This document shows positions 11,915 to 25,472 of a stretch of DNA of 64,000 nt, piece by piece. This DNA comes from Coprinopsis marcescibilis. Lineage: Eukaryota > Basidiomycota > Agaricomycetes > Agaricales > Psathyrellaceae. The stretch's first letter is position 1. The number at the start of each line of letters is the position of its first letter. The stretch spans positions 1 to 64,000 of the forward strand of contig ML210225.1 in the NCBI GenBank assembly GCA_004369085.1, given 5' to 3'. Made by a program: the position numbers and the translations under genes. The notes below the pieces were generated by a model, which was not told where the DNA came from, did not search any database, and worked only from the letters and a program-made list of their open reading frames with translations.

Positions 11915-14900
11915 CTGCGACAACCATTAATTTAATGACCCGTTGTGCCCAAAGGAAAAGAAGTATCAACTGACAATACGATGTTCCGACCAACATCGAA
12001 GATAGACTCTGCAACTGGTCTTCGTCGAACAAGTATTGGTCTTTATGCCATGTGTCCTACGATGAATTGTATATTGAGACAAAATCAAATTTTGGAAACC
12101 AAGTAGCTTACCTGATGAGTCTAGTGGGATCATTCGGAGGAAAAGGAGAGCGAAACTTGTCAGGTTTGACAGTCACTGGACATACGAATCCTTTCATACC
12201 TTCTTGAACTCGGATGCACACTTGCGAATGGTGGTAGAGATAGGAGGTGGATCGGTTGCGTGAGGTGCAAGAACTGTCAAAATCAGCGCAAAAAGTCAGA
12301 TTCTTCTCGAGAAACCCCGCAAAAGAAACCTACCCTCGGTAAGAGGTGGCATCCATGGTTCAACCGAATAAGGGAAGCTTTCTATGAGAGCGCACAGTCC
12401 CAATATTGCGGAATGTAAGGTCCGAATTGTCTTGGCATAGTCGGGATGACTTCGAGACGGGAGTGTTGTCTTCCTAGCCAACGAGACGAACCGATTCTAT
12501 AATCAAACAGTCAAAGTTTTTCGGGAACAGGATGCGCCATTGGCATTACCTTGAGTGGGATGATGCTTTGGCGCTGAGAGGTTCTGACGACGCTCGAAAG
12601 AACCTTTGAAGCCATCTCTCTGACCTCAACGTTTTCATCCGAGAGACAGGCCAACAGAACCTTCAGAACTCTCTCAACTTCATCCTGGGACAAGTTGAGA
12701 AGGTTCCTATACAGAAAGATTGCGAGGGCTGGAAGCCCATGGATTCTCGTACGCCAGGACTGGGGAAAACGTAATTTCAGCGACGTATTATTTTCAGCCA
12801 AAGACATTGCTTACCGTAGATGATTCAATCGAGGTAACAAATTTGTCCAGGATGGGTTGCACATAATCGGAGAGCGGGGTCAACGCCGATAAGACATATA
12901 AGACGCCTGAGCTATACGCTTGAAGGTCAGGACTATCGCTTAGCTCGGACATGCGGAGGATCTCTGGCCTACGAAAGTGTCACTCAAAAGTCAAACTGAA
13001 ACAGCTGATTAACTCACAGTAACGGTACAACATATGGAATAACCAGGTGTGCAGGAGACCCATATGCAGATACCCAGATCCACTGTAGAACTGGATCATG
13101 GTTAAGTAATCAAGATGAGTTGAGGCAGATTGAGAGACGAAACTCACCGGCCAATCCAACTTTGTCGTACTGATTAATTGAAAACGGGGCATTTAGCCGG
13201 AGAGGTAGGAGGAAAGGGAAAAATGACGCACTTCAGATTGTGTTACTCTGGGAGGTGGAAGACGCTCTTCTCTCATCTTTGGTAGCTTGGCTATGATATC
13301 GGTGATGCGGTCCATATAAATCGCGCGTCTGTCCGGGTTAGTTGAGCAGTCGAAACAGCAAGCTGAGAAAGTACCTGATCTGAAGCGGGTCACCAGTCTC
13401 CGTGCAAGCTGAAAGGAGCGCCTCGGTTGAAGGGTGCCAAGGCTTCCAGAGATTCCGCATGATGATGTAGAGTTGGTTGCAAAGATGTTGCCGCAGCTTG
13501 AAGAACCTTGAGTGATCAAAATTCCCCAGAAGACATGGGCGGGCATACCTCTGCGTAATCTGTATCGGTGTTGGAGAAGAGAAGGTCGATATACTTGTCT
13601 GGGTCACGGAAAGTAAAGTCCGAAGAGGATAGAAGTATTCCATGCAGGGATAGTGATTTGGCCACTGCAAAAGTCAAGCATTTAGTAAAAGGTCCGGATC
13701 AGTCGAAAAGGCAGCATACTATCGAAAGCAGAGTAGCCAGAAAATTCCATCGGAAGCGCAGAGATCCAGTCAACCATTGGTTTGTTACGTCGCAGGTCAC
13801 GACCATTCAATTGTGACTAGAAAATCGTGAGATATATATGACGCTTTGGACAAAGTTTCAACGAACATGGAAAATTTGCTCCCAGAATGAGATAGTATCT
13901 GGTTTGATTTGCGCAAAAAATTGATCGAATCGGCTGGTAATCCAGTTCCAGACTCTATCCGAGTCACTCGTCTTCCAATTTTTGAAGCCTGTTCTTCGTT
14001 AGTTTGGGTCGTCATAGGCGAGAAATTATGAATGGGGTCACCTCTCAATATACCGAGGATCATTTCGGCACCCCCGCGCTGCTTAAACTTGTCCGGGTCA
14101 CCGATCAGCGGTTCAACTACATCTAATATACCAGATAAGATCGATGCGCCGAAAATCTTGACTGAAAATAACTGTAAGTAGGGACATATAGTCATTTTTA
14201 TATAACTCACTGAGCGATTTAATGTAAAAAACGTTGTCCGCCCTGAGATCCAAAGAGGACAGGTTCTTCTCTGATTCTTGGCACCAGAGACCCGCCAATT
14301 GGTTGAAATACTCAGGTTCAGAAACCATAGCGCGGATAGTTTCGAGGGCCTCGGATGATGCCGCATCCCATTCAAAGTTGGGTACGTTATCCGGCAGGTT
14401 GTAAACAACCAGTGTCTTGGCCCATGACAAGAATCCAGTGGGGATCTTGTCAATGAAGAACTCGCTACAAATTCACTTCAGTTCCGAGAGGATGAAAAGG
14501 CTCTTCTGCAATGCTCACCTGCTTGAAGATGTTACCGGGCTTCGAAGCTTGTCTATAATAATGGTAGGATTGTCGACATCGATGGTGCGCTTATACGGGC
14601 TCGACCATGATTCCGACCAACGCTCGTCCTTGGTCTTGGAATAAGTGCGGATCTTGACGTCATAGAAAGCTCGAGACAGAGCCCTGTTTACTTTAAGTAA
14701 TGATCTGAGCACAATGATATGATGCCCTCACTTGACTGCTTGCGCCCGGATTGCCGGCTGCGGACTAGTGGTTTGCATCATTAAGAATCGTGCGACTTCT
14801 GCGGACACCGGAAGATCTCGCCCAAGAAGGCATGTCAAGTATTGAAGAGCTATATTCGTATATCGCCACTAATTCAATCGTCAGCATGCTTAGTCCTGAT

Positions 14901-17900
14901 GCAAATTTACTTGAAAAGGCTGTCACTCACGTGTGTGGTGGTCCTCAGAGCGACTTCCAGAATAGCAGACACCTACAGCACAGATCGCATCAGCAAGCTG
15001 GGACACTGGGGATATGGCAGACATACAGTATCCTTCCAGAGTTCATGACGCTTGACAACGCGGTGATGAGATTTGGCAACTGCAGAAGCGAGCAACGGCT
15101 GGTCTATGAAGGAGTCAGAGAACTCCGAACGAAGGTCCTCCAAGGCTTTGGAGACATCCGGCGTCTCTAGGTCATAAGCATGTGTCGAAATGTTCTCTTC
15201 GTTGATGTAGTGCAAGCCTTCGTGCACAACCTGGGATACAAGTTTCTGAATCGAAGGCTAGTGATCCTTGTTCATTAGCATCAGATGAACGCTTAACAGG
15301 GTAAATAAAACCTGCCTTTTCCTCATGTTGACACTCAAGCATTGCCAGAAGATACGGTTTGTGAAATTCGAAGTCTGCAAAGAGTCAGCGAGTCGTTAAC
15401 AATGCTCCTTGGAGTTCAAGCCTACCAGATATGGTATAGGACGCTACCAAGGAAATAAGATCAGTTCTCGAGTTCGCCGAGATTCCAGCAAGACTTACCA
15501 AGTGGCTTGTTCAAGAGAATATACAGTGCTCCTTTCATCCGGTCAGGGTCATTGCCCTTGGTCAAGGCGTTCAACACAGTAGGTAGGAGTAGCCTTGTCG
15601 AGCGAACAAACCGCTAAAGAACATCATCGTTTAATAACACCATCGGTGTATTAGATTAACTCCTCACCTGAGTAGCGCTCAGCAGTGTAGACTGCGCTTG
15701 TCTGCAGCGGCGTCAGTATCCTTCAAGTTGATAAGGCGCTCAGCATACCTTCGGATCCTGGTATACGGAGAGAGCGAGAGCTCGGTTAGCTCCAGCAGTA
15801 ATTGATCGTCCAATTCCGTCCGATGCCTGTACATGGTGTTCATCCGGACTCGGCTGAAATGATACAGGTGGGCTCTTCGGACAAAAATCAGCCTGGAATT
15901 GTCCTTTTGACGCATCCACTGTCGGTTCATTCTATAGCAGGGATATTAAGTTGGAAATCCTTGCATCGCAGGTATGAGCAGAGACTGACTCGCGTGCCTG
16001 ACGGAACGCCTTGCGAAGAGTTTCGTATTCAGAGCTGTTGATGCCATACGACGTCAAGTAAGTGTCGATAGAGCGTGTCACATAGGTTATAGCATCAATG
16101 TGGTCTTCGCCATCGCCGTTATTCTGTCGTAGAGTGGATGCGGCCCGCAAAACGATCTGTCCGAATCGTTCCCGATATGCCGCCACCTTCTGGTAGCGTG
16201 GGTCACTTGGGTCTTCCAGAGCGAAGCAAGAGTTAAACTCGAGTGTGGATACAACCATCTCTGGGTCCTCGAATTCTGAGATAATGAGGGGATTGGTCAT
16301 TGGAGGTGTCCTGATCTTGATAATGGTGGGCAAACCAATCCAAACGGCTCGAGCTGCATGCAGATAGCTAAAAGAAACTGTCAGTGTACGATGGCCATGT
16401 TGTTTAATAAGTACTCACCGGCAGAAGTCGTTTCTAGAGACGTTATCCCACGTAGACGTCGTGGAAAGCAATGATTCAACAAGATCAAGTGCAGGTTTTT
16501 CAACTGTTTCAAGAATCTCTACAATGAAGTCCAGTTCTTCCGCAGAGGGAACTGTAAAAAAGGAAGTCAATGAGAGGCCATCAAATAAATGCATTTAACT
16601 GACCATGCCAGTCTATCTTGACGTCGCCAGGTTCGCACAGTTTGCCCCAGTAAAGGCTATGGGAGCGATCGAGGACTGAATTGCTGGAAATCAGGGCGTT
16701 GTTCCAACATACTAAATCGGACAGTCTTACTAGGGTCATTCCATTCGTCCTCGTTGATGAAGCGACCTCTTAATGGGTAGACGGAGCTCAAAGTGCTCAG
16801 AACACGCGTTATAAGGCGTCCAGAGCTCATATACCCGCGTTCTGTCTTCGTCAGTTCCACCAACATTCTCGTTAAGCGAAGAATTTCGTGTTTATGTTTC
16901 AAAAGCTGAAAATTAGCCTCGTGAGATCAAGTGATGGATACGAACTGGTAAAGCTCACCGCTGCTCCAGCGTATCCGAGACAGCCACGTAGGATGGACAA
17001 GTCTTAAAAAAAAGTCACAGATCAGTCAGAGAGAAAGGGCGTCGAGAGTTGTACTCACTCCAATGCAGCGTAGTATCGGATGGAATGGCTGCATGACTAG
17101 AAGTCGTCCGGACATTCGACGCGCCGTGCCTCAGCTCCTCTTCGATTTGAGCCGCACAGAAGGGGAGGAATTTGGCAACTGTCTTATCTGGCTCTGCTTT
17201 AGCCAGGCAAGAGATCACCTGGCCAATGGCTCGAACTGAGTTGGATTTGGCATTTGTCGTCGCGTAGTCGAAAACCAGCTTCAAGATGAGGTCGAACAGA
17301 GGTTCGGAGAGGTGGAGGCAGACCATGTCCAGCATGCCCTTGATGGATTTGAGCACGCTTTCTTCACTTTTGCCACCGGTCACATTCCTCTTTCCACCTT
17401 CCTCTGGCAGATTCTCGTAAAGTGCGAATACCCGTCGGAACAGTGACACCACCCAGTCTGAAAGAGCACTTAACAATGATATCGCGGGAAAGGCAAACGA
17501 TGATCTTACCGGCAAAACTGGATGTACTGTCCCTCGTTAGTGATCGCTCCTCTTCGCGGCTAAGGGCAACGACACTAAGGTCTTCAGGATATACATCGAC
17601 ATGCTCGTCAAGGTCCATTCTATCTTCGGCTGTATCTCCAGAGAATGCACCACCACCATAACTCGCGGAGAGGTCGCCAATCTTGACATGTTGGACAGCG
17701 TTGGCAATAAACATGGTCGCATATATTGTCTTCGTGGGATCGTTCTAGAGGTGGGAGGTCAAAGAACATACGATAACAAGCGAGTGAGACCAATTACCAA
17801 GTCGATTCCGGGGATACAGAGTTCCAGTAAAGGTACCAGATGTTTCTGACCACCTAACCAGATACTTTCGGTAACCAAAGGACGAGCAACACCTGCGAGA

Positions 17901-19815
17901 GTGCTCAATACCCCGGTGGTTCGGTGGGTTTCGTTTACTACCTCCAATCCGCCGTAAGCACGTTCGAGGAGCTCGGGCATGATTAACTTTGGCTCGAGCA
18001 CGGCGAGGGTTCGAAGCGCGCCTTGTGCATAACTTGCCGATGTCGGGTCTTTGGAAAACATGGCCAATAGCGCTGGTGTTCTAAGAATTCTGACGAATGC
18101 CCGTCGAATTTGCGATGTTAACCGATTCTCCTGCGGGTACCATTAGATTAACAAGCATATATTAATACAAATGTTCGAAGCTTACCTCGGGAACGGTGCA
18201 ATTCTTCATGTCCTGGTCATTGTATCGGCTGATAAACTCGGCGCACAGGCGTTGGATCAGGGAAGTGAGCTGCAATGGACGTTTAGCGACCGTGTGCTGT
18301 TCCACAAGTCTTGTTGAATGACTTACGCTCTGCGTCCATGGCCCCGTGTTGGAGGGATGAAAGTAACTCTCCGTACTGTCGATAAGCTTCTCGAGGGTAC
18401 TTAGAGCACGGGACCCTCCAGGAGACCCAATTTGTCTGGCGGTGCTATTTGAGTCCAAAGCATTCGCTGGAGTAGACATGTCGCGAATTTCGTCGTCGAC
18501 ACGCATGGAGTACACAAATATCTTGGCGATGCAATCTTCATGGGATTGTGTTGAATCGGAAGCTGAAGCAAAGAGAGCTGTTGGGTCACTTACTGATTCT
18601 GTTGATGCCCTTCTTGATCTTTGCTCCTCCCTTGAGGTTGCTATCAGCATGGACGGATGTGCTGTTTCCAGAGCCCTGAGCGGCATTAGCGAAACATCCG
18701 CAAGATCTGCAAGTGGAACACTCACTCCTACTGCAATCCCCATAGGCATATCTGGGTATAGACTTTAGCGCGCAGCTAATCATTGAAATATTTCAAACGT
18801 ACTGGTAGAGCTAAGGCATTTCCCGGCCAGCAAGTTCCATTGCCACTCTGTCCAGATGCCAACAACCTTCCATTCTGAAGCATAGTCCCCTGCCTCCCCT
18901 TCGATGCCAGATACATTATCCTCTGATAGCTCGGCACACAATTCAAGCATGCGGTCATCGACAATTGATGAATTAAAACCTTCCCAGACCTTGAAGAGGG
19001 CAGGAAGGTACAACTTGGAGTTGGTCGACGGAAGGAAAGTCGTCATGGTAGGAACAATGGTTAAGAGAGACTAGAAAGGGTAAGTTGCATTCTTCAGAAT
19101 CTGTCTGAGGGCTACATACCTCTTGAGTTAAGAGAGGAAGGAAGATGTCGAGCATCTCCGGAACCGCTTGAGGAGGATAATACTTCTTACACCTCTCTAC
19201 GACGTAGAACAGGATGTTGACGATGTTTCGTCTAGATGAAGAGACAGTTAATTTATTCACAAACGGTTTAAAGATTGCCCTTACCCTGCATCGGTGGTGG
19301 GTACCTTTGAGTATAGCTCTTTCTCGATGGCCAACCACAGAGGCTCCCAAGGTAATTCCAAATCGGCGGGATCTAGCTTGCGGAGACCAGGATACTTGCT
19401 TCCAATAAGTCGAGCTAGTGTGTCGGCATAGGTCCGAATCTGTCGAACTTCCACCCCCGGCAATAAGCATAACTCGTAGTAGAGTCGGACCAGCTTGGAT
19501 CTGGTGGACTTATGGATCGGGTAAAGCATCAATAACCAGCTGAGATGTATTCAGCAAGACAGTCCAATAGTTCTGAGATGATGTTCACCATTGTAAGCAA
19601 CCATCCCAGGCAACAAACTGCTGCCAATTCTTTGTCTCAGCGGCAATATATAACTTTGCAACAATAGATTCCAAAATCTCTTGCATCTGCTCCGGTGTTT
19701 CGCATTCATATGGGAGTGAATCTGTGTATGTGCGAAGGGAAGTAAGATGTCTTTCGTATGCAGTCAGTTGTGGGTCGCCAGTAAGGTCGATGAAAGAGAC
19801 ATCGTCGTCGTCCAT
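11907..19815 (-). CDS. BLM10: Proteasome activator Blm10/PA200
   Basis: Large HEAT-repeat-like activator that caps the 20S proteasome and opens its gate through its C-terminal tail. The first exon starts MDDDDVSFIDLTGD at 19815. The first intron is after CLQ (GTGAAC...CAG), continuing into a MLYPIHKSTRSKLV segment typical of the family. Around 17.8-18.1 kb it has the conserved block MPELLERAYGGLEVV and LVPLLELCIPGIDL. The gene has many short introns across 7.9 kb; I estimate about 2,000 residues, in line with the family. The 3' end, read by hand, is: exon ending at 12200 (...SEFKK), a 9-nt exon at 12112-12120 (THQ), exon 12056-11975, and a last 8-nt exon 11914-11907. The spliced end reads GTSYYA and stop, matching the YYA tail of PA200/Blm10 (HbYX-like motif). 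Without the last splice the frame would run on past the motif. Internal exon borders between 12.2 and 19.6 kb were not all resolved. Confidence 0.93.
12112..12120 (-). other. BLM10: 9-nt microexon of BLM10
   Basis: The exon ACTCATCAG encodes THQ. It is bounded by introns 12121-12199 (GTATGA...CTAG, 79 nt) and 12057-12111 (GTAAGC...GTAG, 55 nt). It is needed to give the conserved family string EF(K/R)(K/R)THQDTW in one frame. Confidence 0.8.
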
Positions 19816-19911
19816 GCTGTATCTGTGTTATCAAATTAAGTAGCGAGTGGCTCAACTGGGTAGGCTCGGGTTTGCAAAAGGTTGTGGGGGAATCGTACCT
19901 TGTTAAAGCGC

Positions 19912-19919
19912 TTTATATA
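19912..19919 (-). promoter_or_regulatory. Candidate TATA box of BLM10
   Basis: On the minus strand the sequence TATATAAA lies about 97 bp upstream of the BLM10 start codon, in the 324-bp divergent spacer shared with the AIM18-type gene. This is a position and sequence match only. Confidence 0.4.
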
Positions 19920-20139
19920 GAAGAGATGACGCGTCGATATATTGCTTGATTGTCAGGGGGACGCGCAAGCCTACTAAGTGCTGTATTGCTATGGGCACAG
20001 CGACGCGGCAGTGACTTTGGCTGAGAGGCTTGCCTTGCCAATATTATTTGGCCATGACGCGTCGGGGGCACGTGAGGATTTGCCGGCCGGTGATTGGCTG
20101 AGCTGACGACGTCACTGTCTTCGCCCTCCGAAGTATACC

Positions 20140-21187
20140 ATGTCGCTCCTGTTTCGGACACTCGCCGCTGCGCGCTCGAATGCTTGCCAACGCAGCACCA
20201 TCCAGACGGTCGCCCGTCGACCGTTCTCCACGTCAGCATCTTCCAGTACTCGTGGGCTTCGCTCTCTGCTATGCGCGGTCGGTGTCGGTGCATTGGCCGT
20301 GTCCGTTTCGTTGGGCAGAGTCTATTTAGACTCGGAACAGTCAAGTGACAGGATCAGTGAGTTGCTACTGTCGTGGTTTCTGAGAGACTTCTGTGACATG
20401 GTCTTCTCCAGCTGACCCTGCGACTTCAATCGAATTTCCCAAGGCAATTAGTGTCCAAGCAAAAACTAAAATCCCGCCACTGCAGTTGGTCGGCCTCGGA
20501 GTCCGGACGGTGTCTTTCCTTGGAATCAAGGTTTATTCAGTTGGATTCTACGCAGACCTGAGCAATGTCAACCTCAAGGTTGTTCCCATACGCGCATTTG
20601 TCTCGCTGACTACTGACAGCACTTACTAGATTCCGAAAGACATGGACCCCGAAGACAAGATTCGAGAAATCGTGAAAAACACGGACTGCGTTGTCAGAAT
20701 CGGTAACCGTCGCTCGTTTGATGTCAATATACCTTGACTTATATATCTGGCATGCAGTACCGACTAGGTCGACTTCGTACACTCACCTTCGCGACGCCTT
20801 CATCAGAGCGTTGCAAGGGCGGTTGGTGATAGCAAAGAAGGAGGGTACGCTTTCGGAGGAGCAGGAGCAGGCCGCTGCCTCCCCAATACGGAAACTAAAA
20901 AGCATTTTCCCTAATTCACCTCTTGCCAAACACACTCCACTGGATATGTACTTAGCAGCCCCTGTCCCTGGTCGCCCTCGGGCACTTGTCTTCCGTGATT
21001 TGGGGGCAATTGAGAACGACTGGGTCTCCACGGAGCTTGTGCTTCATTATTTTGAAGGCGACGGCCCAAGTCCTCCGGTGAGTAATCCCATAATCTTTGA
21101 CCTCTTCTCCAGCTACTAATCCAACCTTGGATCCAGCTCAAGAAATCTGTGCTTGACAATCTCAAGGATTTCTCCAATTATCCATGA
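20140..21187 (+). CDS. AIM18-type mitochondrial chalcone-isomerase-fold protein
   Basis: Fungal relative of Aim18/Aim46, proteins with the chalcone isomerase fold found in mitochondria; a catalytic role is not established for the family. The N-terminus (MSLLFRTLAAARSNACQR) is rich in Arg and Ser and lacks acids, as in a mitochondrial presequence, and is followed by a hydrophobic segment (CAVGVGALAVSVSLG) that may be a membrane anchor. The domain starts near FPKAISV and includes LVGLGVRTVSFLGIKVYSVG, typical of the family. Exons are joined across four short introns (the first 20357-20411). The last exon encodes LKKSVLDNLKDF and ends at TGA 21185-21187. It is divergent from BLM10 with 324 bp between start codons. 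Whether it binds fatty acids or heme cannot be told here. Confidence 0.85.
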
Positions 21188-21583
21188 AGTAATATATATA
21201 AACCCCAGCTCAGCTTTTAATCACACACTTTTGCTCGCAAAATCACGAAACAAGTTCGTCCACTCATGAACACCTTTGCTAAATGCGCCGCTCGATAAAT
21301 GAAATCAAGGTCGCTATTCGTCCGAGCATCGTCCGCAACGACATCCGTCAGCTGGCCAATCGAAGGTGGAACCGGACTCAGTCAAGCTCGTATCAGATTG
21401 CCATATCGTCCAAAGCCGTCAGTCGTGAGTAGTGTATTGGCGAGACGTGTTTCCGAACTACTGTTCTCCCCTGATCGGAGATTGTTGACACTCTATACTT
21501 ACTTACATCAACCCACAACTCCCCAACGTTACCATCAAGCTGAGCCCTTCTTTCCTTCCACGATCGCCCCCACTCGTCGTCCA

Positions 21584-22737
21584 ATGGCACAGGGTTATGA
21601 GTATCTCTCCTGTAAATCCAGCATGGCTTGACAATTACTCGGTGCTAATCCCAATTTGTTTTGATTAACAGCTGAACAGGTTTCGCATTTTTTGGAGCAT
21701 GGGTACATCGTTATCAAGGAGGCATTTACCAAAGCGAAGGCTGCACAGTGGACAGCAAATCTTTGGGTTCGTCTTGGAATGGATCCTGACGACAAGACAA
21801 CGTGGACCCGGGAACGCGTACACATGCCCGTACATAACAGGGAATTGGTCGAAACATTCGCACCTAAGGTACCCTTTCTGATTGAGGATATGGAATCCTG
21901 CGATTGATCGTGGAAATCAGGCTTGGGCCGCGATTAAGGACTTACTTGGTGGTGACCGCATTGACGAAAATGCATCGACATGGGGCGACTCGTTTATCGT
22001 TAACCTCGGGACCGATGAGCTAGAAAACGAATACGTTGTTCCTCGAGACATGGACAACTGGCACGTCGATGGAGATTTCTTTGTTCGTACATATCCCATG
22101 CCCGTCCCCATGAAGTCTCTGACAGTAATTTGTTCCCATCGCAATCTTTCAGGTCCATTTTATAGACTCGCCAGAGCAAGCGTTGCTAGTCGTGCCAATT
22201 TTCTCGAACATTTCATCTCACGGCGGTGCTACGTACATCTCTCCGGATGGGTTGGAGCTCATTGCACGATACCTGGCAGACCATCCAGAAGGAGTGCTTC
22301 CAACCGGGCTGTCGTTTACTCCGTCCACAACAACCTGTGAACATCCAGCAACTCAAGACCCTGGGTATTGGTCCCATCTGAAAGAGATCAAGCGATGCAG
22401 CAAATTCGTAGAGCTGACGGGGGAGATAGGGGATGTCGTTCTCATGCATCCCCTCATGTTGCACACAGCCTCCAAGAATTATCTGCGTGTTCCGCGAGTC
22501 ATCACTAACCCACCTGTTGGGCTGAAGGAGCCTTTCAACTTCAATAGAGAGGATCCGAACGAGTTCAGCTTGGTGGAAAGAAAGACTCTTATGGCCCTCG
22601 GCGTTGATAAGCTGGATTTTAGGACCTCTACGGAACGCAGGAGAATAGTTCCTGAAAGAGTGAGGATCCAACAAAGGATGATGGAGGAAGAAAAGGCGAG
22701 ATTGCAGGCCTTGAGTGGCGTATTGACCGATGTTTGA
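21584..22737 (+). CDS. Phytanoyl-CoA dioxygenase-like protein (Fe(II)/2-oxoglutarate oxygenase)
   Basis: Predicted non-heme iron, 2-oxoglutarate-dependent oxygenase of the PhyH family; substrate unknown. Exons are 21584-21611, 21672-21868, 21921-22082 and 22153-22737, giving 323 residues. The N-terminus shows the family signature EQVSHFLEHGYIVI. The iron-binding His-x-Asp is in DNWHVDGDFF, and a distal His (LMHPLMLHTAS) followed by Arg (YLRVPRV) fits the remaining iron ligand and the 2-oxoglutarate anchor. The C-terminus is a charged helix. The frame of the first exon stays open upstream to ATG 21299, which would add a 95-residue Arg/Ser-rich extension that could be a targeting sequence. I prefer 21584 because the domain starts right after it. 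Confidence 0.8.
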
Positions 22738-22960
22738 GAAGTCTCATGTAATGTCTAGACTGAGCCGCTGCGTATATATGTGCTGTCAAAGAGCTGCATT
22801 GGACATTCAAGTTTAAGAACCATAGACGCCCAAAAGTTCCCGCGGAGGCCGGTTCCGGGTTGCCGTTGTTGGCGCTGTCACGCGTATAGCACGTGATGTC
22901 GTGATGTCGACGCGAGCGCGTTTGGTGGCAATCAACGAAGATTTATCGCGGCCGCGGGCC

Positions 22961-22967
22961 ATAAAAG
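22961..22967 (+). promoter_or_regulatory. Candidate TATA box of histone H3
   Basis: ATAAAAG lies about 125 bp upstream of the H3 start codon, just after a GC-rich stretch. No divergent H4 gene is present: the upstream neighbour is the PhyH-like gene on the same strand. Confidence 0.4.
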
Positions 22968-23089
22968 GCGACGGTCGTTGGTACTCCGACTTCTATTCTT
23001 AACCGCCTACCACCACCCACAAGCAGAACCAATTGTAACCGTCGTCGGCCTCTACCTCATCCACTTACTTTCACCTTCTATTAAACTCA

Positions 23090-23686
<597 letters not shown>

Positions 23687-23995
23687 AACGATTGGGCTCA
23701 CCATTTCTCTCCCTCTGTTTTCATTATTGCATTTTCCATCTCGCTTTTCATTCCATGCTTTGCTCATCATGCAATTGTACCTGTACAGTCCTGCATTCAC
23801 TGTTACCATAAGTAATCACAAGGAAATTCTAAAAACATGTTAAAACCTCCACGACTCGTATAATTATCCGCCTCTGTTGAATTCAGGTGGACCTGCGCTG
23901 TCGCGTTATTTGCGCTTGTTAGGATGCTCTGATCATACTGACGAAAGCGGAAAGTGCTAGTTGAGCTCGCCAAGACTCATAGTCTGAAGGCGACG

Positions 23996-25322
23996 ATGAG
24001 CATCTTCACACTCCAATGTAGGAGTGCTATGCTCCAATGCGCTTGGAAGGTCTCAAAGCCAACGTCGTTCTCGAGGTTAACCTTGGCCACTCGTAGAAGG
24101 AATTACACCACACACAACAGTTTCGATTTTTCGACTGGAGGTTCGAAAGTGACGCAGCAATTCGAAGGAAAACAGCATCCGGAACAGAAACACGACTCAG
24201 TTGGTCCCTTTCAGCTGGGACTATCCCAACAGGCTCTACGCACCGGTCAGAAGCAGCCAAAATGGTCTCAACTCGATGCGAAGGGCAAAGGTGTGTGCTG
24301 TGCCTTTGCTCAGAAAACTCCCCATTGACTGTGTTACCAGTCCTTCGAACAACAGCCAGGACAACGAACCTAGGCGTTATCCTTCTTGGAGCGGGGCTCT
24401 CAGTCCTTCTCATCTACTCCCTTACTTCGGAACTTTTCTCAAAAAATTCGGCGACTGTGTTGTATGGCGATGCTTGTGACCGTATCCGAGCCTCACCCAA
24501 GGTTTGACCCTGTCGTCATACTTCCGTTTCAGAGGCTAATGTTCGCCAAACCAGGTAGCCAAGTATCTAAATGGGCCCCTGACATTCCACAATAATCCAC
24601 CATCGTCGGGTCGGCCTCGCCATCGGAATAGACATGTAACCTCTCAAGTTGTCGTCGACGCTTACGGCCAAGAGCATATGATCCTCTCATTCTACGTGAA
24701 AGGCAGGGCTGAAGGCGAACCTATCTTTGAACAATCCTACCTCGAAAACGCAGAATCATGGATACACGACAAGCTGGAAGTTTTGCCAACACTGCAGTTT
24801 GACGACGCCGTTCAGTGGTCGAAACAACGTGGCGCTGAACTCTGGGACAAGACAATACGGGCGTTCAAGTATCTATCTGGTGTACCAGTACCAACGTCTT
24901 CTACGCTACCTTCACCGACGCCAGGGGTTCAGCAGGCACCGAAAAAGGCCACTAGCGTCTGGGATTTTATTGGAGTGTTCTCTGGTCTCAAGGGTTCCAG
25001 TCCTCAGAGCTCCAGCTCTCTTGGAAAGTCTGATAGCAGAACATTCACCGAGGGCGAAATCCACGCTGATCTGATTCGAGTGAGCGTCGATGCTTTCTGC
25101 CTTCTGGACGCTTGCTGAATATGACTAGAACAAGGATGGATACTTCGTCTTCCGCTACCTCCTCCTTGACCTTCCCAGTAAGTACAGCACCGTATTCTAA
25201 AGCGAACACGCGCTGATTTCTCTCCAGGTTCTCGGGACTCAAATCCCACGAGGGTCTTTGTGGAACGGGCGCCAGGAGTTCGCGACAATGAGCCTGTCAT
25301 GCGATGGGTTGCATCCTCGTAA
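23996..25322 (+). CDS. TIM21: Mitochondrial inner-membrane translocase subunit Tim21
   Basis: Tim21 tethers the TIM23 complex to TOM and to respiratory complexes during presequence-protein import. The N-terminus (MSIFTLQCRSAMLQCAWK...) has the Arg- and Ser-rich, acid-poor look of a presequence. A membrane segment follows (LGVILLGAGLSVLLIYSL), then the intermembrane-space domain with SATVLYGDACDRI and YLNGPLTFH, both characteristic of Tim21. The C-terminus (GYFVFRYLLLDLP) completes the domain. Exons are joined over four introns (AAA-G|GTGTGTG...CAG, and others). A linker of about 60 residues rich in Ser and Pro is inserted inside the C-terminal domain. An in-frame ATG at 23954 would add 14 residues; I prefer 23996. 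Confidence 0.9.
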
Positions 25323-25472
25323 TGTATCATATATTTAATCTGCCCAATAGCTTTCGGTACCGTACATAATCTAGTATTCCGAGGATTCGTTTTCAACCTT
25401 TAGTCCCGCTGAGCCGTGACAGTAAAGTAGAGTCCGACTTACGAAATCCCATGCCAATCAAAACCCGCATCT

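Noticed and set aside
14790..15170. 126-codon open frame on the plus strand
   Set aside because: It lies antisense inside BLM10 exons and shows no family signal; it is a shadow of the minus-strand gene.
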